A model generated the notes under the pieces. It was not told the DNA's origin. It made no database searches and saw nothing but the letters and a program-made list of their open reading frames with translations. Below, in pieces: positions 17,250 through 26,355 of a DNA stretch of 64,000 nt. Position numbers and translations under genes: made by a program. This DNA is from Embleya sp042956465 (GTDB lineage Bacteria > Actinomycetota > Actinomycetes > Streptomycetales > Streptomycetaceae), in assembly GCF_042956465.1 (NCBI RefSeq), contig NZ_JBIBGL010000030.1, positions 1 through 64,000 on the forward strand, in the 5' to 3' direction. The stretch's first letter is position 1; the number at the start of each line of letters is the position of its first letter.

Positions 17250-18737
17250 TCATCGGGTGCCCACCGAGGTCGTCGTCATCGAAGTCGGCGCTTCGGGCGA
17301 GCCGAGGCGTTCGTCGGGGATCGCGGCGGCGACCTCGCGCACCAAGGCCCAGGCGTCGCGTACCGAGGTCTGCGAGGCCAGGCGTGAGCCCAGGGCCGCG
17401 CGCAGGACGTAGCGGCCGTCGACGGTGGTGGGAGTGACCAGGATTCGCCGGGTGGCGTCCAGGTCCGTGCGCAGGCGTTCGGTGCGCGCGTTGTCGCCTT
17501 CGAGGCGGAAGCACACCAGTCCGAGTGTGTGCGAGACGAGTTCGAAGCCGGGGCTGTCGCGGACCAGGTCGGCGAACAAAGCGGCGAGGGAGAGCTGTTC
17601 GCGGATGTGCGCGCGCAGGCCCTCGATGCCGTGGGTGCGCAGGACGAACCACAGTTTCAGGGCCCGGAAGGGGTGCATGAGCGGCACCTGCCAGTCCCGG
17701 AAGTCGGTGACGTGGCCCGAGTCGCTGGCCCGATTGCGCAGGAAGTCCGGGCGGATGTCCATGGCCGCGGTGAGGCTGCGTCGATCGGCCACCCACATGG
17801 CGTCGCAGGGCGGTCCGGTCAGCAACCACTTGTGGCAGTTCACGGCGTAGGAGTCGGCGTGTTCGACGCCGTCGTTGATCCAGCGGTTCTCCGGGCAGAT
17901 GGCGGCCGATCCGGCGTAGGCGGCGTCCACGTGCAGCCACGCCCCGAATTCCCGGCACACCGCGGCCACGGCGGCGACCGGGTCGACGGCGCAGGTGCCC
18001 GTGGTGCCGACGGAGGCGACCACGATCGCGGGAACGACGCCGGCGGCGCGGTCGGCCGTCAGTCGCTCGCGCAGGGCGTGCGGGTCCATCTCGCAGGTGC
18101 CCGTCGTGGTGGGGATCAGGGCCGGTTCCCCCAGGCCCGCGATACGTGCGGCCTTCGGGACGCAGGAGTTGGCCTGGTCGGTGCAGTACAGGCGATACCG
18201 CCCCTCGGTGCCGTGCTCGCGCCACCGCCCGCCCGAGGCCCGGTACAGGGCGGCGACCACGGCCACCAGGACCGCCGAGGACGCGGAGTCCTGCAGGACC
18301 CCGCCGCCGTCCCCACCGCTGAGGAACCGCTCCGGCAGGCCCAGCGCGCGGGCGAGATGGTCCAGGACCGCCTCTTCGAGTTCGGTGGCGGCCGGACCCG
18401 TGGACCACATCATGTGCTGGACCGCCAGACCGGACGCCAGGAGCTCGCCGACCACCGACGCGGGGCTGGTCTGGGTGGGGTAGTAGCCCAGGAACGACGG
18501 GTGTTGCCAGTGCACGAGCCCGGGCATCACCACACGCCGCACATCGGCCAGCACGTCCCGGATCGGCTCGCCGTGCACGGGCACCGAATCCGGCAGCATC
18601 GCGCGCACCTCCCCCGGCCGCAGGTCCGGCGTCACCGGCAGGCGTTCCTCGCGCAGGTCCTCCCAATAGTTTTCGAGGATCTCCGCGACCACGCCGATCG
18701 CGCCGCGAAACGAATCATCCATGGGAATTCGTGACAT
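17250..18737 (-). CDS. Aromatic-L-amino-acid decarboxylase-like PLP enzyme
   Basis: A 495-aa group II PLP decarboxylase (DOPA/tryptophan/tyrosine decarboxylase family). The N-terminal block has HWQHPSFLGYYPTQTSPASV, the PLP-ring stacking region has WHVDAAYAGSAAICPE, and the lysine Schiff base is in NCHKWLLTGPPCD. These match aromatic amino acid decarboxylases that make tryptamine, tyramine or phenethylamine rather than glutamate decarboxylases. Start choice between 18737 (MSRIPMDDS) and 18722 (MDDSFRG) is uncertain; neither has a strong ribosome site. It is divergent from a helical protein that may be a heme dioxygenase, 40 bp away, so the two probably share a promoter region and perhaps a substrate. 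Confidence 0.9.
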   Translation of the reverse strand: MSRIPMDDSFRGAIGVVAEILENYWEDLREERLPVTPDLRPGEVRAMLPDSVPVHGEPIRDVLADVRRVVMPGLVHWQHPSFLGYYPTQTSPASVVGELLASGLAVQHMMWSTGPAATELEEAVLDHLARALGLPERFLSGGDGGGVLQDSASSAVLVAVVAALYRASGGRWREHGTEGRYRLYCTDQANSCVPKAARIAGLGEPALIPTTTGTCEMDPHALRERLTADRAAGVVPAIVVASVGTTGTCAVDPVAAVAAVCREFGAWLHVDAAYAGSAAICPENRWINDGVEHADSYAVNCHKWLLTGPPCDAMWVADRRSLTAAMDIRPDFLRNRASDSGHVTDFRDWQVPLMHPFRALKLWFVLRTHGIEGLRAHIREQLSLAALFADLVRDSPGFELVSHTLGLVCFRLEGDNARTERLRTDLDATRRILVTPTTVDGRYVLRAALGSRLASQTSVRDAWALVREVAAAIPDERLGSPEAPTSMTTTSVGTR

Positions 18738-18777
18738 GCCGGGTAACGTACCGCACAAACCTATCGAAACGGCCCAT

Positions 18778-19716
18778 ATGACAAGCGAATCCGTGCTGTG
18801 GCTCGCTCCTCCCCACCGCCTGCCCCACGACTTGGCAGGCCTGCGTGCGGCGGCGCACCGACCCGATCGTCACCACACGCCCCCCGGCCACCGTCGCGTC
18901 CCCGAACGCGACCCCCGCGAAGCCGCGTTCGACGAATACTTCGTAGTCGCGCGGTGCGCCTGTGCCCCCGAGCCCCTGCTGATCGACGCCCTGGACGACA
19001 TCCTCGGCACGGTGCGGGCCTTCTCCCGGAACCCGGACGGAACCCCGACCGAGCCCGACCTCGAACTCGCCGCGCACGCGGCGGGTTTGGCTCCTCGAAC
19101 GGACTCTTCCGAACGCGCGACGCAGGCCACGGTGCGCGAACGCTGGATCCAGGGACACCGACTGTTCTTCGCCCTCACCCAGGCCACCGTCATCGCCCTG
19201 CGACACGCCCTGCACGCCCCCTCGCCCGCCGAGACGGCGCACGGGCTGGACAGCGCCGCGCACTTCCTGCGCGCCTGTGCGTCCGCCCTGCGGATCACCG
19301 CGTCCTTCGGCGTCGACGACTACCACGACATCGTCCGGCCCTCGATGGCTCCACCGCATGTCCGCCGAACGGGGTTCTCCGGCCTGTGGTCGGCCGATCA
19401 CCGGGTCCTGGTGCGGTGCCTGCGCGAGTGGGGTCTGGCCGCACCGACGAAGTCCGCCACTCTGCGGCCTGCCCACCGACGCCTTGTCGAGGTCCTGACC
19501 GAAGTGCACCACGCCCATGTGGGCGTCTGCTCGCGCTTCGTCGGCTCCGGACCCTCCCTGCTCCGCGGCGCGGAACCGGGAGTGCAGGCGCTCGAACGCC
19601 TGTGTCAGCGGCGCCGCGCCGGCCTGGACGTCGAGCCCGCCGGCGCGCCGGCCCGACTGCCCGACGCCCGGGACGAGATCCGCACCGCCGCGCGGAATTC
19701 CCGGACCGCCCCGTGA
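18778..19716 (+). CDS. All-helical protein, possibly TDO/IDO/PrnB-like heme dioxygenase
   Basis: A 312-aa protein with no signal or membrane segment, predicted mostly helical. I do not recognise it with certainty. Two blocks recall the tryptophan 2,3-dioxygenase/PrnB superfamily: RERWIQGHRLFFALTQ (compare the TDO block with HQ..ELWF) and DDYHDIVRPSMAPPHVRR followed by TGFSGLWSADHRVL (compare the Y/F..RP...GFQS..R pattern). The histidine of one block could be an axial heme ligand. The gene is divergent from an aromatic amino acid decarboxylase and convergent with a Baeyer-Villiger enzyme 18 bp away. The ATG at 18778 removes a non-conserved leader; no strong ribosome site is visible. Confidence 0.5.
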   Translation: MTSESVLWLAPPHRLPHDLAGLRAAAHRPDRHHTPPGHRRVPERDPREAAFDEYFVVARCACAPEPLLIDALDDILGTVRAFSRNPDGTPTEPDLELAAHAAGLAPRTDSSERATQATVRERWIQGHRLFFALTQATVIALRHALHAPSPAETAHGLDSAAHFLRACASALRITASFGVDDYHDIVRPSMAPPHVRRTGFSGLWSADHRVLVRCLREWGLAAPTKSATLRPAHRRLVEVLTEVHHAHVGVCSRFVGSGPSLLRGAEPGVQALERLCQRRRAGLDVEPAGAPARLPDARDEIRTAARNSRTAP

Positions 19717-19734
19717 CGACCAGGCCCACCATCG

Positions 19735-21666
19735 TCAGTCGATCGTGTAGGAGTCCGGATCCGGGCTCTTGGTCCAGTCCCGGTAGTCGACCAAACGCCA
19801 CGGGCTCGCGGTGTAGATGTCGCCGTTGCGGTTCTTGAACCACGAGTGCTCGACGGCCGGGGAGGACCACACCATCTGCTTGATCTCCGCCTGGTGCCGC
19901 GCGGTGTACTCGTCGTGCGCCTCGCGGGTGGGCTCCATGGAGCGGTGCCCCCCGGAGATCAGCGTGTCCAGACACGCCGAGACATACCGCATCTGGCACT
20001 CGGACTGGAAGATCAGGCTGCCGCCGTGCGCGAGCCCGGTGCCCGGCCCGTACAGGCAGAAGAAGTTCGGGAAGTTCGGGACGGTGATGCCCAGGTACGC
20101 GGTGGGCGTGTCGCCCCACTGCTCGCCGAGCACCGCGCCGCCGCGTCCGACGATGTGCATCGGCCACAGGAACCTGTTGGCGTGGAAGCCCGTCGCGTAC
20201 ACGATGACGTCCGCCTCGTACCGCTCTCCGGACGTGCTGATCACCGCGTCCTTCTCGATGCGTGCGACGCCCTCCCGGACCAGGTCCACGTTGTCGCGCT
20301 TGAGGGTGCGCAGCCAACTCCCGTTGTCCTGCAGGGTGCGCTTGCCGGTCGCGGGGTAGTCCGGGAGAACCTTGGCGAGCAGTTCGGGGTCGTCGCCGAC
20401 CTGGGCGGTGATCCAGTCGGTGAACCACCGGCGGGTGAGGTCGTTGCGCTCGCTGATCGCGCGGTCCTGGTGGGGCCACTCGGGATCGATGCGGGCCCCG
20501 GCCAGGGCGCCGTCGCTGCCCGGCCAGAAGATCATGAAGCGGTACCAGCGGCCGTAGAACGGCAGATGCCGCAGCGCCCACCGCACGCCGGGGCCGACCT
20601 TCTCGTGGTAGTTCGGGTTGGGGAACATCCACTGCGCGGTGCGCTGAAAGACGGTCAGGTGCGCGACGTCCGGTGCGATCGTGGGGGCGATCTGGAAGCC
20701 GCTGGCCCCGGCTCCGATCTGCACGACCCTGCGGCCCAGGTAATCGACGCCGTGGTCCCATCGCGCGGAGTGGAAGGACGGACCGGCGAAGTCGTCCATG
20801 CCCTCGATGTCGGGCAGCTTGGGTCGATTGAGCAGGCCGACCGCCGAGATCACCGCTCGGGCGGTCAGCACCGAGCGGGCACCGTCGGTCTCGACGGTCA
20901 CCTGCCACGTCGCGGAGCCCTCGTCCCACACCGCGGAGACGACCTCGGTGCCCCAGCGCACGTGCTCGGCGATGCCGCGACGGTTCATCACGGACTCGAA
21001 GTAGGCCTGGAGTTCGGGTTGGCGGGCGAAGAACTCGCTCCAGTGGTCGCTGGGTTCGAAGCTGTAGCAGTAGAAGTGGTTGCCCACGTCGACGCGGCAG
21101 CCCGGGTAGGTGTTCTCGTACCACGTGCCCCCCACGCCGGCGTTCTTCTCGACGATCGTGAACGGTATGCCGGCCTCCTCGAGCCGGATCCCGGCCAGCA
21201 GACCGGATTGACCGCAGCCGATGACCACGACCGGGAACCCCGCACGGGCGGCCGGATCCCCCGACTCGCTCGCGCGGCGGGCGTCCACGCCGTCGAGCTC
21301 CATGTCCTCCAGGAGCATCGGCAGGTACTCTCGCGGGACCTCGTCGCAGGCCACCCAGCTCATCATCTCGTGCAGCAGCTCGGGGCCGGGCTGCTCGGGC
21401 AACACGCAGCCCGCGTCCCGGTACGCGCGGATGGCCTCCAGCGCGAGCCTGCGCACCTCGGCCTGCTCCTCCTCGGGCATGAAGCCCTGGATCTCGTTGA
21501 GTACCAGCATGCGCGGCTTGATCGCGCCCCGGATGTACGACGGGTCGCCGGTCAAGTGGACCAGCGACAACATCAGCGCCGGGACGCTGACGTCCTCCAG
21601 CGCCGCGGCGATCGCCGCGTCGTCATCGGTGATCGGCAGTCCTGCGTGCGGGTTGCGGGCGTTCAT
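19735..21666 (-). CDS. Baeyer-Villiger monooxygenase, HAPMO-like
   Basis: A 643-aa flavoprotein of the 4-hydroxyacetophenone monooxygenase group, which converts aryl ketones to esters with NADPH and oxygen. The first 140 residues are the extra helical N-terminal domain seen in HAPMO. Then come the FAD motif VIGCGQSGLLAG, the Baeyer-Villiger fingerprint FAGPSFHSARWD, and the NADPH motif QIGAGASGFQIAP; ATGFHANRFLWP is typical of the class near the C-terminus. The ATG is seven bases after GGAGAG, fixing the start. It is transcribed away from the secreted protein at 22181, with a 514-bp region between. Confidence 0.9.
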   Translation of the reverse strand: MNARNPHAGLPITDDDAAIAAALEDVSVPALMLSLVHLTGDPSYIRGAIKPRMLVLNEIQGFMPEEEQAEVRRLALEAIRAYRDAGCVLPEQPGPELLHEMMSWVACDEVPREYLPMLLEDMELDGVDARRASESGDPAARAGFPVVVIGCGQSGLLAGIRLEEAGIPFTIVEKNAGVGGTWYENTYPGCRVDVGNHFYCYSFEPSDHWSEFFARQPELQAYFESVMNRRGIAEHVRWGTEVVSAVWDEGSATWQVTVETDGARSVLTARAVISAVGLLNRPKLPDIEGMDDFAGPSFHSARWDHGVDYLGRRVVQIGAGASGFQIAPTIAPDVAHLTVFQRTAQWMFPNPNYHEKVGPGVRWALRHLPFYGRWYRFMIFWPGSDGALAGARIDPEWPHQDRAISERNDLTRRWFTDWITAQVGDDPELLAKVLPDYPATGKRTLQDNGSWLRTLKRDNVDLVREGVARIEKDAVISTSGERYEADVIVYATGFHANRFLWPMHIVGRGGAVLGEQWGDTPTAYLGITVPNFPNFFCLYGPGTGLAHGGSLIFQSECQMRYVSACLDTLISGGHRSMEPTREAHDEYTARHQAEIKQMVWSSPAVEHSWFKNRNGDIYTASPWRLVDYRDWTKSPDPDSYTID

Positions 21667-22180
21667 CCGGACGCTCTCCAAGTCGGTGAGGCGACCGGCG
21701 GCAACCGTCCGCCGGCTGCGTGGCTCACGAGACGACGCCCCGAGTGAGGTGATCGTCGGCGAAGCGGCACATGCGCTCGGGCCCATCGGGCCCATCGGGC
21801 CGAACATGCGGGCCGGTTCGGTGAGCGCAGACCGGTGGGGACGCTCGGAACCGACCCGGCGAGTGCGCGGTGCCGCGGCATGTCTCGCCGCATGGGTGAA
21901 CCCGGGCATACGCCAACAAAATGCCACTGAAGGGATTCCCTCGGTCGCAGAGTGGCACGAACTCATTGACTGGGTCAAGAGGCTGGGAGCCGCCCGGGGT
22001 CGGCCGTCGGGAAGGTGTCTCGCCCTTTCGAGGGAACACCCGCAACGCCTCCCGGACCTGCGTCGTTGTGCGATCGCAGTGCCTGTCATTCTCGTTCCCG
22101 CCGCCGCGGCGGGTGCGGCGAGCGCCCCTACGGCTCCTTCGCCGCCGCCCGACGGCCACATCCGTCTGCGAGGTCGACCC
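21667..22180. other. Divergent intergenic region
   Basis: About 514 bp between the monooxygenase (minus) and a secreted protein (plus). It has a direct repeat (GCCCATCGG twice, 21780-21800) and a less GC-rich part near 21905-21990 with a TTGACT hexamer (plus) and a TTGACC on the other strand that could serve promoters. No gene is supported. Confidence 0.35.
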
Positions 22181-22738
22181 ATGAACCCCACCCGACTCCT
22201 CGGTACGGGACCGGCCGGCCTCGCCGCCGGGCTGGTGCTCGTCGCGGCGGGTACGGCGAGTTCGGCCGGACCCGCCGCGCACGCGCTGCCGGTGCCCGTG
22301 GTGCAGGTCTGCACCGGGTTCCAGAGCGAAACCTTCACGCCGGGGTTGAACGCGACGCCGCGTCAGGTCGCCGGTGCAGGCACCGGCGAGCTGACCTCCT
22401 GTCTGCCCTTCGGCGACTCGCTGCCCGCTTCGGGTCGCCTGACCTCCACGATGTCGGGGGTGATGACCTGCGACGGAGGCACCCGCACCCGGAAGACGAC
22501 CATCACCTGGGACGACGGCGGCAGCAGCACCCTCGAGGAGTCCGGCGGCGTCGAAAGCCCGGTCGGCGGGGGGCGGGCGGCGGTCTTCAAGGGGAGGATC
22601 CTCTCCGGACGCTTCGCCGGCGCCACGACGGTCACCACCCGAACCCTGTCGCCACTGCCCAAGCCACAATGCGCGACCGAGGCCGGTCTCACCGAGGCCG
22701 CGGGTCCGTTGACGGTGGAGATCGCGCACCTGTCCTGA
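22181..22738 (+). CDS. Secreted protein of unknown function
   Basis: A 185-aa exported protein: signal segment MNPTRLLGTGPAGLAAGLVL continuing to SSAGPAAHA, then a beta-rich domain with four cysteines (VQVCTGF, TSCLPFG, MTCDGG, PQCATEA). Many streptomycete secreted proteins of this length have the same layout, with a mature domain beginning after an Ala-Leu-Pro stretch; function is unknown. The ATG has GAGG seven bases upstream. It stands between a monooxygenase and a methyltransferase, and could be incidental to them. Confidence 0.7.
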   Translation: MNPTRLLGTGPAGLAAGLVLVAAGTASSAGPAAHALPVPVVQVCTGFQSETFTPGLNATPRQVAGAGTGELTSCLPFGDSLPASGRLTSTMSGVMTCDGGTRTRKTTITWDDGGSSTLEESGGVESPVGGGRAAVFKGRILSGRFAGATTVTTRTLSPLPKPQCATEAGLTEAAGPLTVEIAHLS

Positions 22739-22868
22739 GTGTGCGGGTGGGTTTCGGACGTTCGTGCTCGACCTCCCGACGGAAAGCGAGGAACGCGTAT
22801 CCGCGTCGCGCGCCGGCTGCCACGATGAGGCGACAGCAGGGCCGCCCCCACGACGAGGAGGTCATCCG

Positions 22869-23933
22869 GTGAGTGATGTCCAGCCCCGACCGGCCGACGG
22901 CAACCGACCGGCCGACGCCGCCGATCCGGACGGCCGCGCCTCGGCGGCGTATCTGATCGACGAGGCGCTGGCGTATCTGTACCCGGCCGCGCTTCGAGCG
23001 GCCGCCGTCGTCGGGGTGGCCGACCACCTGGCCGACGGCCCGCGCACCCCGGCCGAGTTGGCCGGCCCCACCGGCACCGACCCGGCCTACCTCCACCGGG
23101 TCCTGCGCCTGTTGGCCACCCGCGGCCTGTTCGCCGAGGACGGCACCGGGGCCTTCCGGCTCACCGCCGCCGGCGGCGCGCTGCGCAGCGACGCCCCGCT
23201 GTCCGTGCGGTCCGCCGTCCTGATGATCACCGACCGCACCATGTGGCTGCCGGCCGGCGAGATGGACCGCTGCCTGCGCGAGGGCGGGTCGGCCTTCGAC
23301 GCGATCTTCGGAATGCCGTTCTTCGATCACTTCGCCCGAGACGCCGCCACGGCCGCCGTCTTCCACGACGGCATGGCGGCCATGTCCGACCCGGAGGACC
23401 AGCCCATCGCCGACGCGTACGACTTCCCCGAGCACGGCGTGGTGGTCGACGTCGGCGGCGGCCACGGCGGCCTGCTCCGGGCCGTCCTGCGCGGCCGGCC
23501 CGCACTGCACGGCGTGCTCTACGACCGGGCGCACGTGCTGGCCGGCCATCGCCTGGACTCCCCGGACCTCGCGGGGCGTTGGCGGCTTGCCGAGGGTGAC
23601 TTCTTCGCCGCCGTGCCCGACGGCGGCGACGTCTACACGATGAAGCGGATCACCCACGACTGGGACGACGAGCACTGCGTGACCCTGCTGCGCAACTGCC
23701 GCCGCGCGCTGGCCCCCGGCGGCCGGATCCTGGTCGTCGACGCCGTCGTCCCGCCCGGCGACGCCCGGCACCAGGCCAAGGCACTGGACCTGATGATGAT
23801 GGCCTCCCTGGCCGGCCGGGAGCGCACCGCCGCGGATTTCGCGGCCCTGTTCGCCGAGGCCGGCCTGCGGCTGAACCGCATCCTCGACACTCCCACGGTG
23901 CTGTCCGTCGTGGAGGCCGTGGCCACCGACTGA
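22869..23933 (+). CDS. SAM-dependent O-methyltransferase (Methyltransf_2 family)
   Basis: A 354-aa methyltransferase of the plant-caffeate/actinomycete polyketide O-methyltransferase family. An N-terminal dimerisation/winged-helix domain (ASAAYLIDEALAYLYPAAL to the TDPAYLHRVLRLLATRGLF block) precedes the Rossmann domain with VVDVGGGHGGLLRAVL for SAM. The catalytic base is the histidine of MKRITHDWDDEHC. The GTG follows GAGGAGG with seven bases spacing. Members usually methylate phenolic hydroxyls of secondary metabolites. With the nearby decarboxylase and monooxygenase it may belong to a small biosynthetic set. Confidence 0.9.
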   Translation: MSDVQPRPADGNRPADAADPDGRASAAYLIDEALAYLYPAALRAAAVVGVADHLADGPRTPAELAGPTGTDPAYLHRVLRLLATRGLFAEDGTGAFRLTAAGGALRSDAPLSVRSAVLMITDRTMWLPAGEMDRCLREGGSAFDAIFGMPFFDHFARDAATAAVFHDGMAAMSDPEDQPIADAYDFPEHGVVVDVGGGHGGLLRAVLRGRPALHGVLYDRAHVLAGHRLDSPDLAGRWRLAEGDFFAAVPDGGDVYTMKRITHDWDDEHCVTLLRNCRRALAPGGRILVVDAVVPPGDARHQAKALDLMMMASLAGRERTAADFAALFAEAGLRLNRILDTPTVLSVVEAVATD

Positions 23934-23959
23934 GCAGCGGCCGTGCCGGGACGACTCCC

Positions 23960-23975
23960 GGGGCGGGCCCGCCCC
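23960..23975. terminator. GC palindrome after the methyltransferase gene
   Basis: GGGGCGGGCCCGCCCC is a perfect 16-base palindrome 27 bp past the stop of the methyltransferase gene, with a downstream GGGTTTTCG. A likely but weakly supported terminator. Confidence 0.4.
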
Positions 23976-24182
23976 CGACCTGCCGGGTTTTCGCCGCGGT
24001 GGAGCCGAGCCCCGCGCCGGCGACACGCGCGGCGCCCACGCCCGCGCGGCCGTGACCGGACCTCCCGCGGGTTCGTGCGCGAGCGGGCGAACCGTACGGC
24101 GGGAACGCTCGGCGCGGGCCGGTAGCCTGCCGGAGTGAGCAAGCAGGTGCGGGCCGAAGGCCCGGTGGAATGGAGGACGGCG

Positions 24183-24830
24183 ATGTCCCGTCGTTATGAC
24201 TGCTCCACGGCGTCCGGGCGTTCCGTCGGGCTCGACGAGGCCGCCGCGGCGGTGCGCCGGGGTGAACTGGTGGTGCTGCCGACGGACACCGTGTACGGCG
24301 TCGGGGCCGATGCGTTCGACCGAAAGGCGGTGAGCAGTCTGCTGGAGGCCAAGGGCCGGGGGCGGGCCATGCCCTCGCCGGTGCTGGTCGCATCCGCGGA
24401 CGCCCTGCGGGACCTGGTCACCGACTTTCCCCCGCCGGGCCGGGCACTGGTGGAAACGTTCTGGCCGGGCGGGCTGACCCTGATCCTGCGGCACAGGCCG
24501 TCGCTGGACTGGGACCTGGGGGAGACGCACGGCACGGTGGCGGTCCGGATGCCGGCCCATCCGGTGGCCCTCGACCTGCTGGCCCGAACCGGCCCGATGG
24601 CGGTCTCCAGCGCCAACCTGACGGGCCGGCCGTCCCCGCAGGACTGTGCCGCCGCCCAAGACATGCTCCGCGACTCGATCGCCGTCTACCTGGACGCGGG
24701 GCCCACCGAAGCCGCCGTCGCCTCCTCGATCGTGGACCTGACCGCCGCGACTCCCGTGCTGAAGCGCGCGGGGGCGATCGACGTCCTGCGCCTGCGCGAG
24801 GTGGTACCCGACCTGCGGGAGGACGGGTGA
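24183..24830 (+). CDS. Threonylcarbamoyl-AMP synthase (TsaC/YrdC family)
   Basis: A 215-aa SUA5/YciO/YrdC-type enzyme that makes threonylcarbamoyl-adenylate from threonine, bicarbonate and ATP for the t6A tRNA modification. Visible blocks: GELVVLPTDTVYGVGADAFD, the KxR-type loop KGRGRAMPSPVLV, and VAVRMPAHP and MAVSSANLTGRPSP. In streptomycetes the housekeeping gene usually lies beside prfA/prmC and atp genes; this copy is isolated, so it may be a second paralogue. GGAGG lies six bases before the ATG. A neighbouring carbonic anhydrase gene could supply bicarbonate (speculative). Confidence 0.88.
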   Translation: MSRRYDCSTASGRSVGLDEAAAAVRRGELVVLPTDTVYGVGADAFDRKAVSSLLEAKGRGRAMPSPVLVASADALRDLVTDFPPPGRALVETFWPGGLTLILRHRPSLDWDLGETHGTVAVRMPAHPVALDLLARTGPMAVSSANLTGRPSPQDCAAAQDMLRDSIAVYLDAGPTEAAVASSIVDLTAATPVLKRAGAIDVLRLREVVPDLREDG

Positions 24831-25003
24831 TGCGATCCCGCGCCGACCGAGCGCACCCATCGGCGCAGCCCGCCCCGCGACAGGTTCGCTCGTCGGGGCC
24901 CGGTCCCGATGCCCGACCGGGCGCCGGACGAATCCTGCCGCCGTCGCCCGTCCTTCGGCGGGCCCCGATGCCGTGGGGAACGAGGCTTGGCTAATCTGCG
25001 GTC

Positions 25004-25654
25004 ATGCCCGACATCTCGCCACCGACTCCGTCCGAAGCCGCCGAACTGCTGATGGCCGGCAACCGACGCTTCGTCGCCGGCACCCCACAACACCCGAACC
25101 AGAACGCCGCGCGCCGCGCGCAGACCGCGCCCGGCCAGCGTCCCTTCGCCGTGCTCTTCGGCTGCTCCGACTCACGCCTGGCCGCCGAGATCATCTTCGA
25201 CCGGGGGCTGGGCGACCTGTTCGTCGTCCGCACCGCGGGCCATGTGGCGGGGCCGGAGGTGCTCGGCAGCATCGAGTACGGCGTGAGCGTGTTGGACTGC
25301 CCGCTGGTCGTGGTCCTGGGCCACGACTCGTGCGGCGCCATCGCGGCCGCCCGTGCCGCACTGACCGACGGCGTCGCGGCCACCGGTTACGTGCGCGACG
25401 TCATTGAACGCGTCACGCCCAGCCTCCTGGCCGCCCGCGCGGCCGGGCTCACCGAGGACGACGACATCCTCGCCGAGCACATACGGCACAGTGTCGACCT
25501 CCTGCTGGACCGCTCCCGGGTGCTCGCCGACCAGGTCGCCGAGGGACGAACGGCCGTGCTGGGCCTGTCCTACCGGCTTGCCGACGGCAGCGCCCGACTC
25601 GTCACGGCCCGCGGCCTACCGGCCGAGGCGACGCCCCCGGCCCCCGGCGCCTGA
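25004..25654 (+). CDS. Beta-carbonic anhydrase
   Basis: A 216-aa cytoplasmic beta-class carbonic anhydrase interconverting CO2 and bicarbonate. Zinc ligands are seen as FGCSDSR (Cys with the Asp-Arg pair), and GHDSCGAI (His and Cys). The intervening FVVRTAGHVAGPEVLGSIEYG is typical. No signal peptide. The gene has only short spacing from the tsaC-like gene (173 bp) and ends before a strong hairpin. No strong ribosome site is visible before the ATG (ATCTGCGGTC), so translation may be modest or the transcript near-leaderless. Confidence 0.93.
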   Translation: MPDISPPTPSEAAELLMAGNRRFVAGTPQHPNQNAARRAQTAPGQRPFAVLFGCSDSRLAAEIIFDRGLGDLFVVRTAGHVAGPEVLGSIEYGVSVLDCPLVVVLGHDSCGAIAAARAALTDGVAATGYVRDVIERVTPSLLAARAAGLTEDDDILAEHIRHSVDLLLDRSRVLADQVAEGRTAVLGLSYRLADGSARLVTARGLPAEATPPAPGA

Positions 25655-25751
25655 ACGGCGACCGGCTCCGGCGACGGAGCCGGGAGCAACGCCGGCACGT
25701 GCCTCGTGGCCCGGTGACCCCACGCGACCCCGGCGACCCCTGACCGGTGAT

Positions 25752-25792
25752 GAGGCCGCCGCTCACGCCTGCCCGGCGTGAGCGACGGCCTC
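25752..25792. terminator. Strong hairpin between carbonic anhydrase gene and PLP remnant
   Basis: GAGGCCGCCGCTCACGCC (25752-25769) pairs with GGCGTGAGCGACGGCCTC (25775-25792) with one mismatch and a five-base loop. It lies between the convergent ends of the carbonic anhydrase gene and the PLP-enzyme remnant, so it probably terminates transcription from both sides. Confidence 0.65.
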
Positions 25793-25809
25793 CGGAGTTC
25801 CGCGGGGGC

Positions 25810-26355
25810 TCAGCGGCCGGTCAGCAGGACGATCCGGTTCCCGCCGACCGCAGTGGTCTCGGCGTGCGCCAGCAGGCCGGCGAGCGCGGCCGAGCCCGCC
25901 GCGGTGGGGTGAACTCCGTACTGTCCCAGCAGGGCCCGGGCGGCGAGCACTGCGTCGTCGTCCGCGGCGTGCGCCGCGCCGCCCGAGTCGGCTACCGCGG
26001 CCAGGGCCTGGGGGCCGTGCAGGGCGTGCCAGTTGACCAGGGGCTCGTTGTGCTCCGTCGTGACGACGTCCCGGCTGGGCAGCGTGCGGTAGGGCCCCGG
26101 CCAGCTCGTCACGATCGGGTTGTTGCCGGGAGAGCCGACGGCGTGGATGGTCAGCGGCCAGGCCGGCAGGCGGGCTCGGCGGTGGGCGGCGACGATCGTC
26201 GTGCCGTTGCCGACCGGGATCCACAGAGCGGCCGGGGCGCCGCCCAGTTCTCGGTGCAGAGCGTGGACGACATGTCCGTGGCCCTCCATGACCGCGTCCT
26301 GGCAGGGGCCGTCGACATTGCCGTCCAGAGCCCCCGACGTGTGGGCCAGGCGATG
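25810..26355 (-). pseudogene. C-terminal fragment of a PLP-dependent enzyme
   Basis: About 180 codons that read as the C-terminal half of a threonine-synthase/cysteine-synthase-like PLP enzyme: LAHTSGALDGNVDGPCQDAV, then LWIPVGNGTTIVAAHR, and GVHPTAAGSAALAGLL. The N-terminal half with the PLP lysine is absent. The reading frame enters from the end of a thioesterase-like sequence in another frame near 26355, so there is no natural start. This is a remnant joined to the remains of an NRPS by deletion. Confidence 0.75.
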
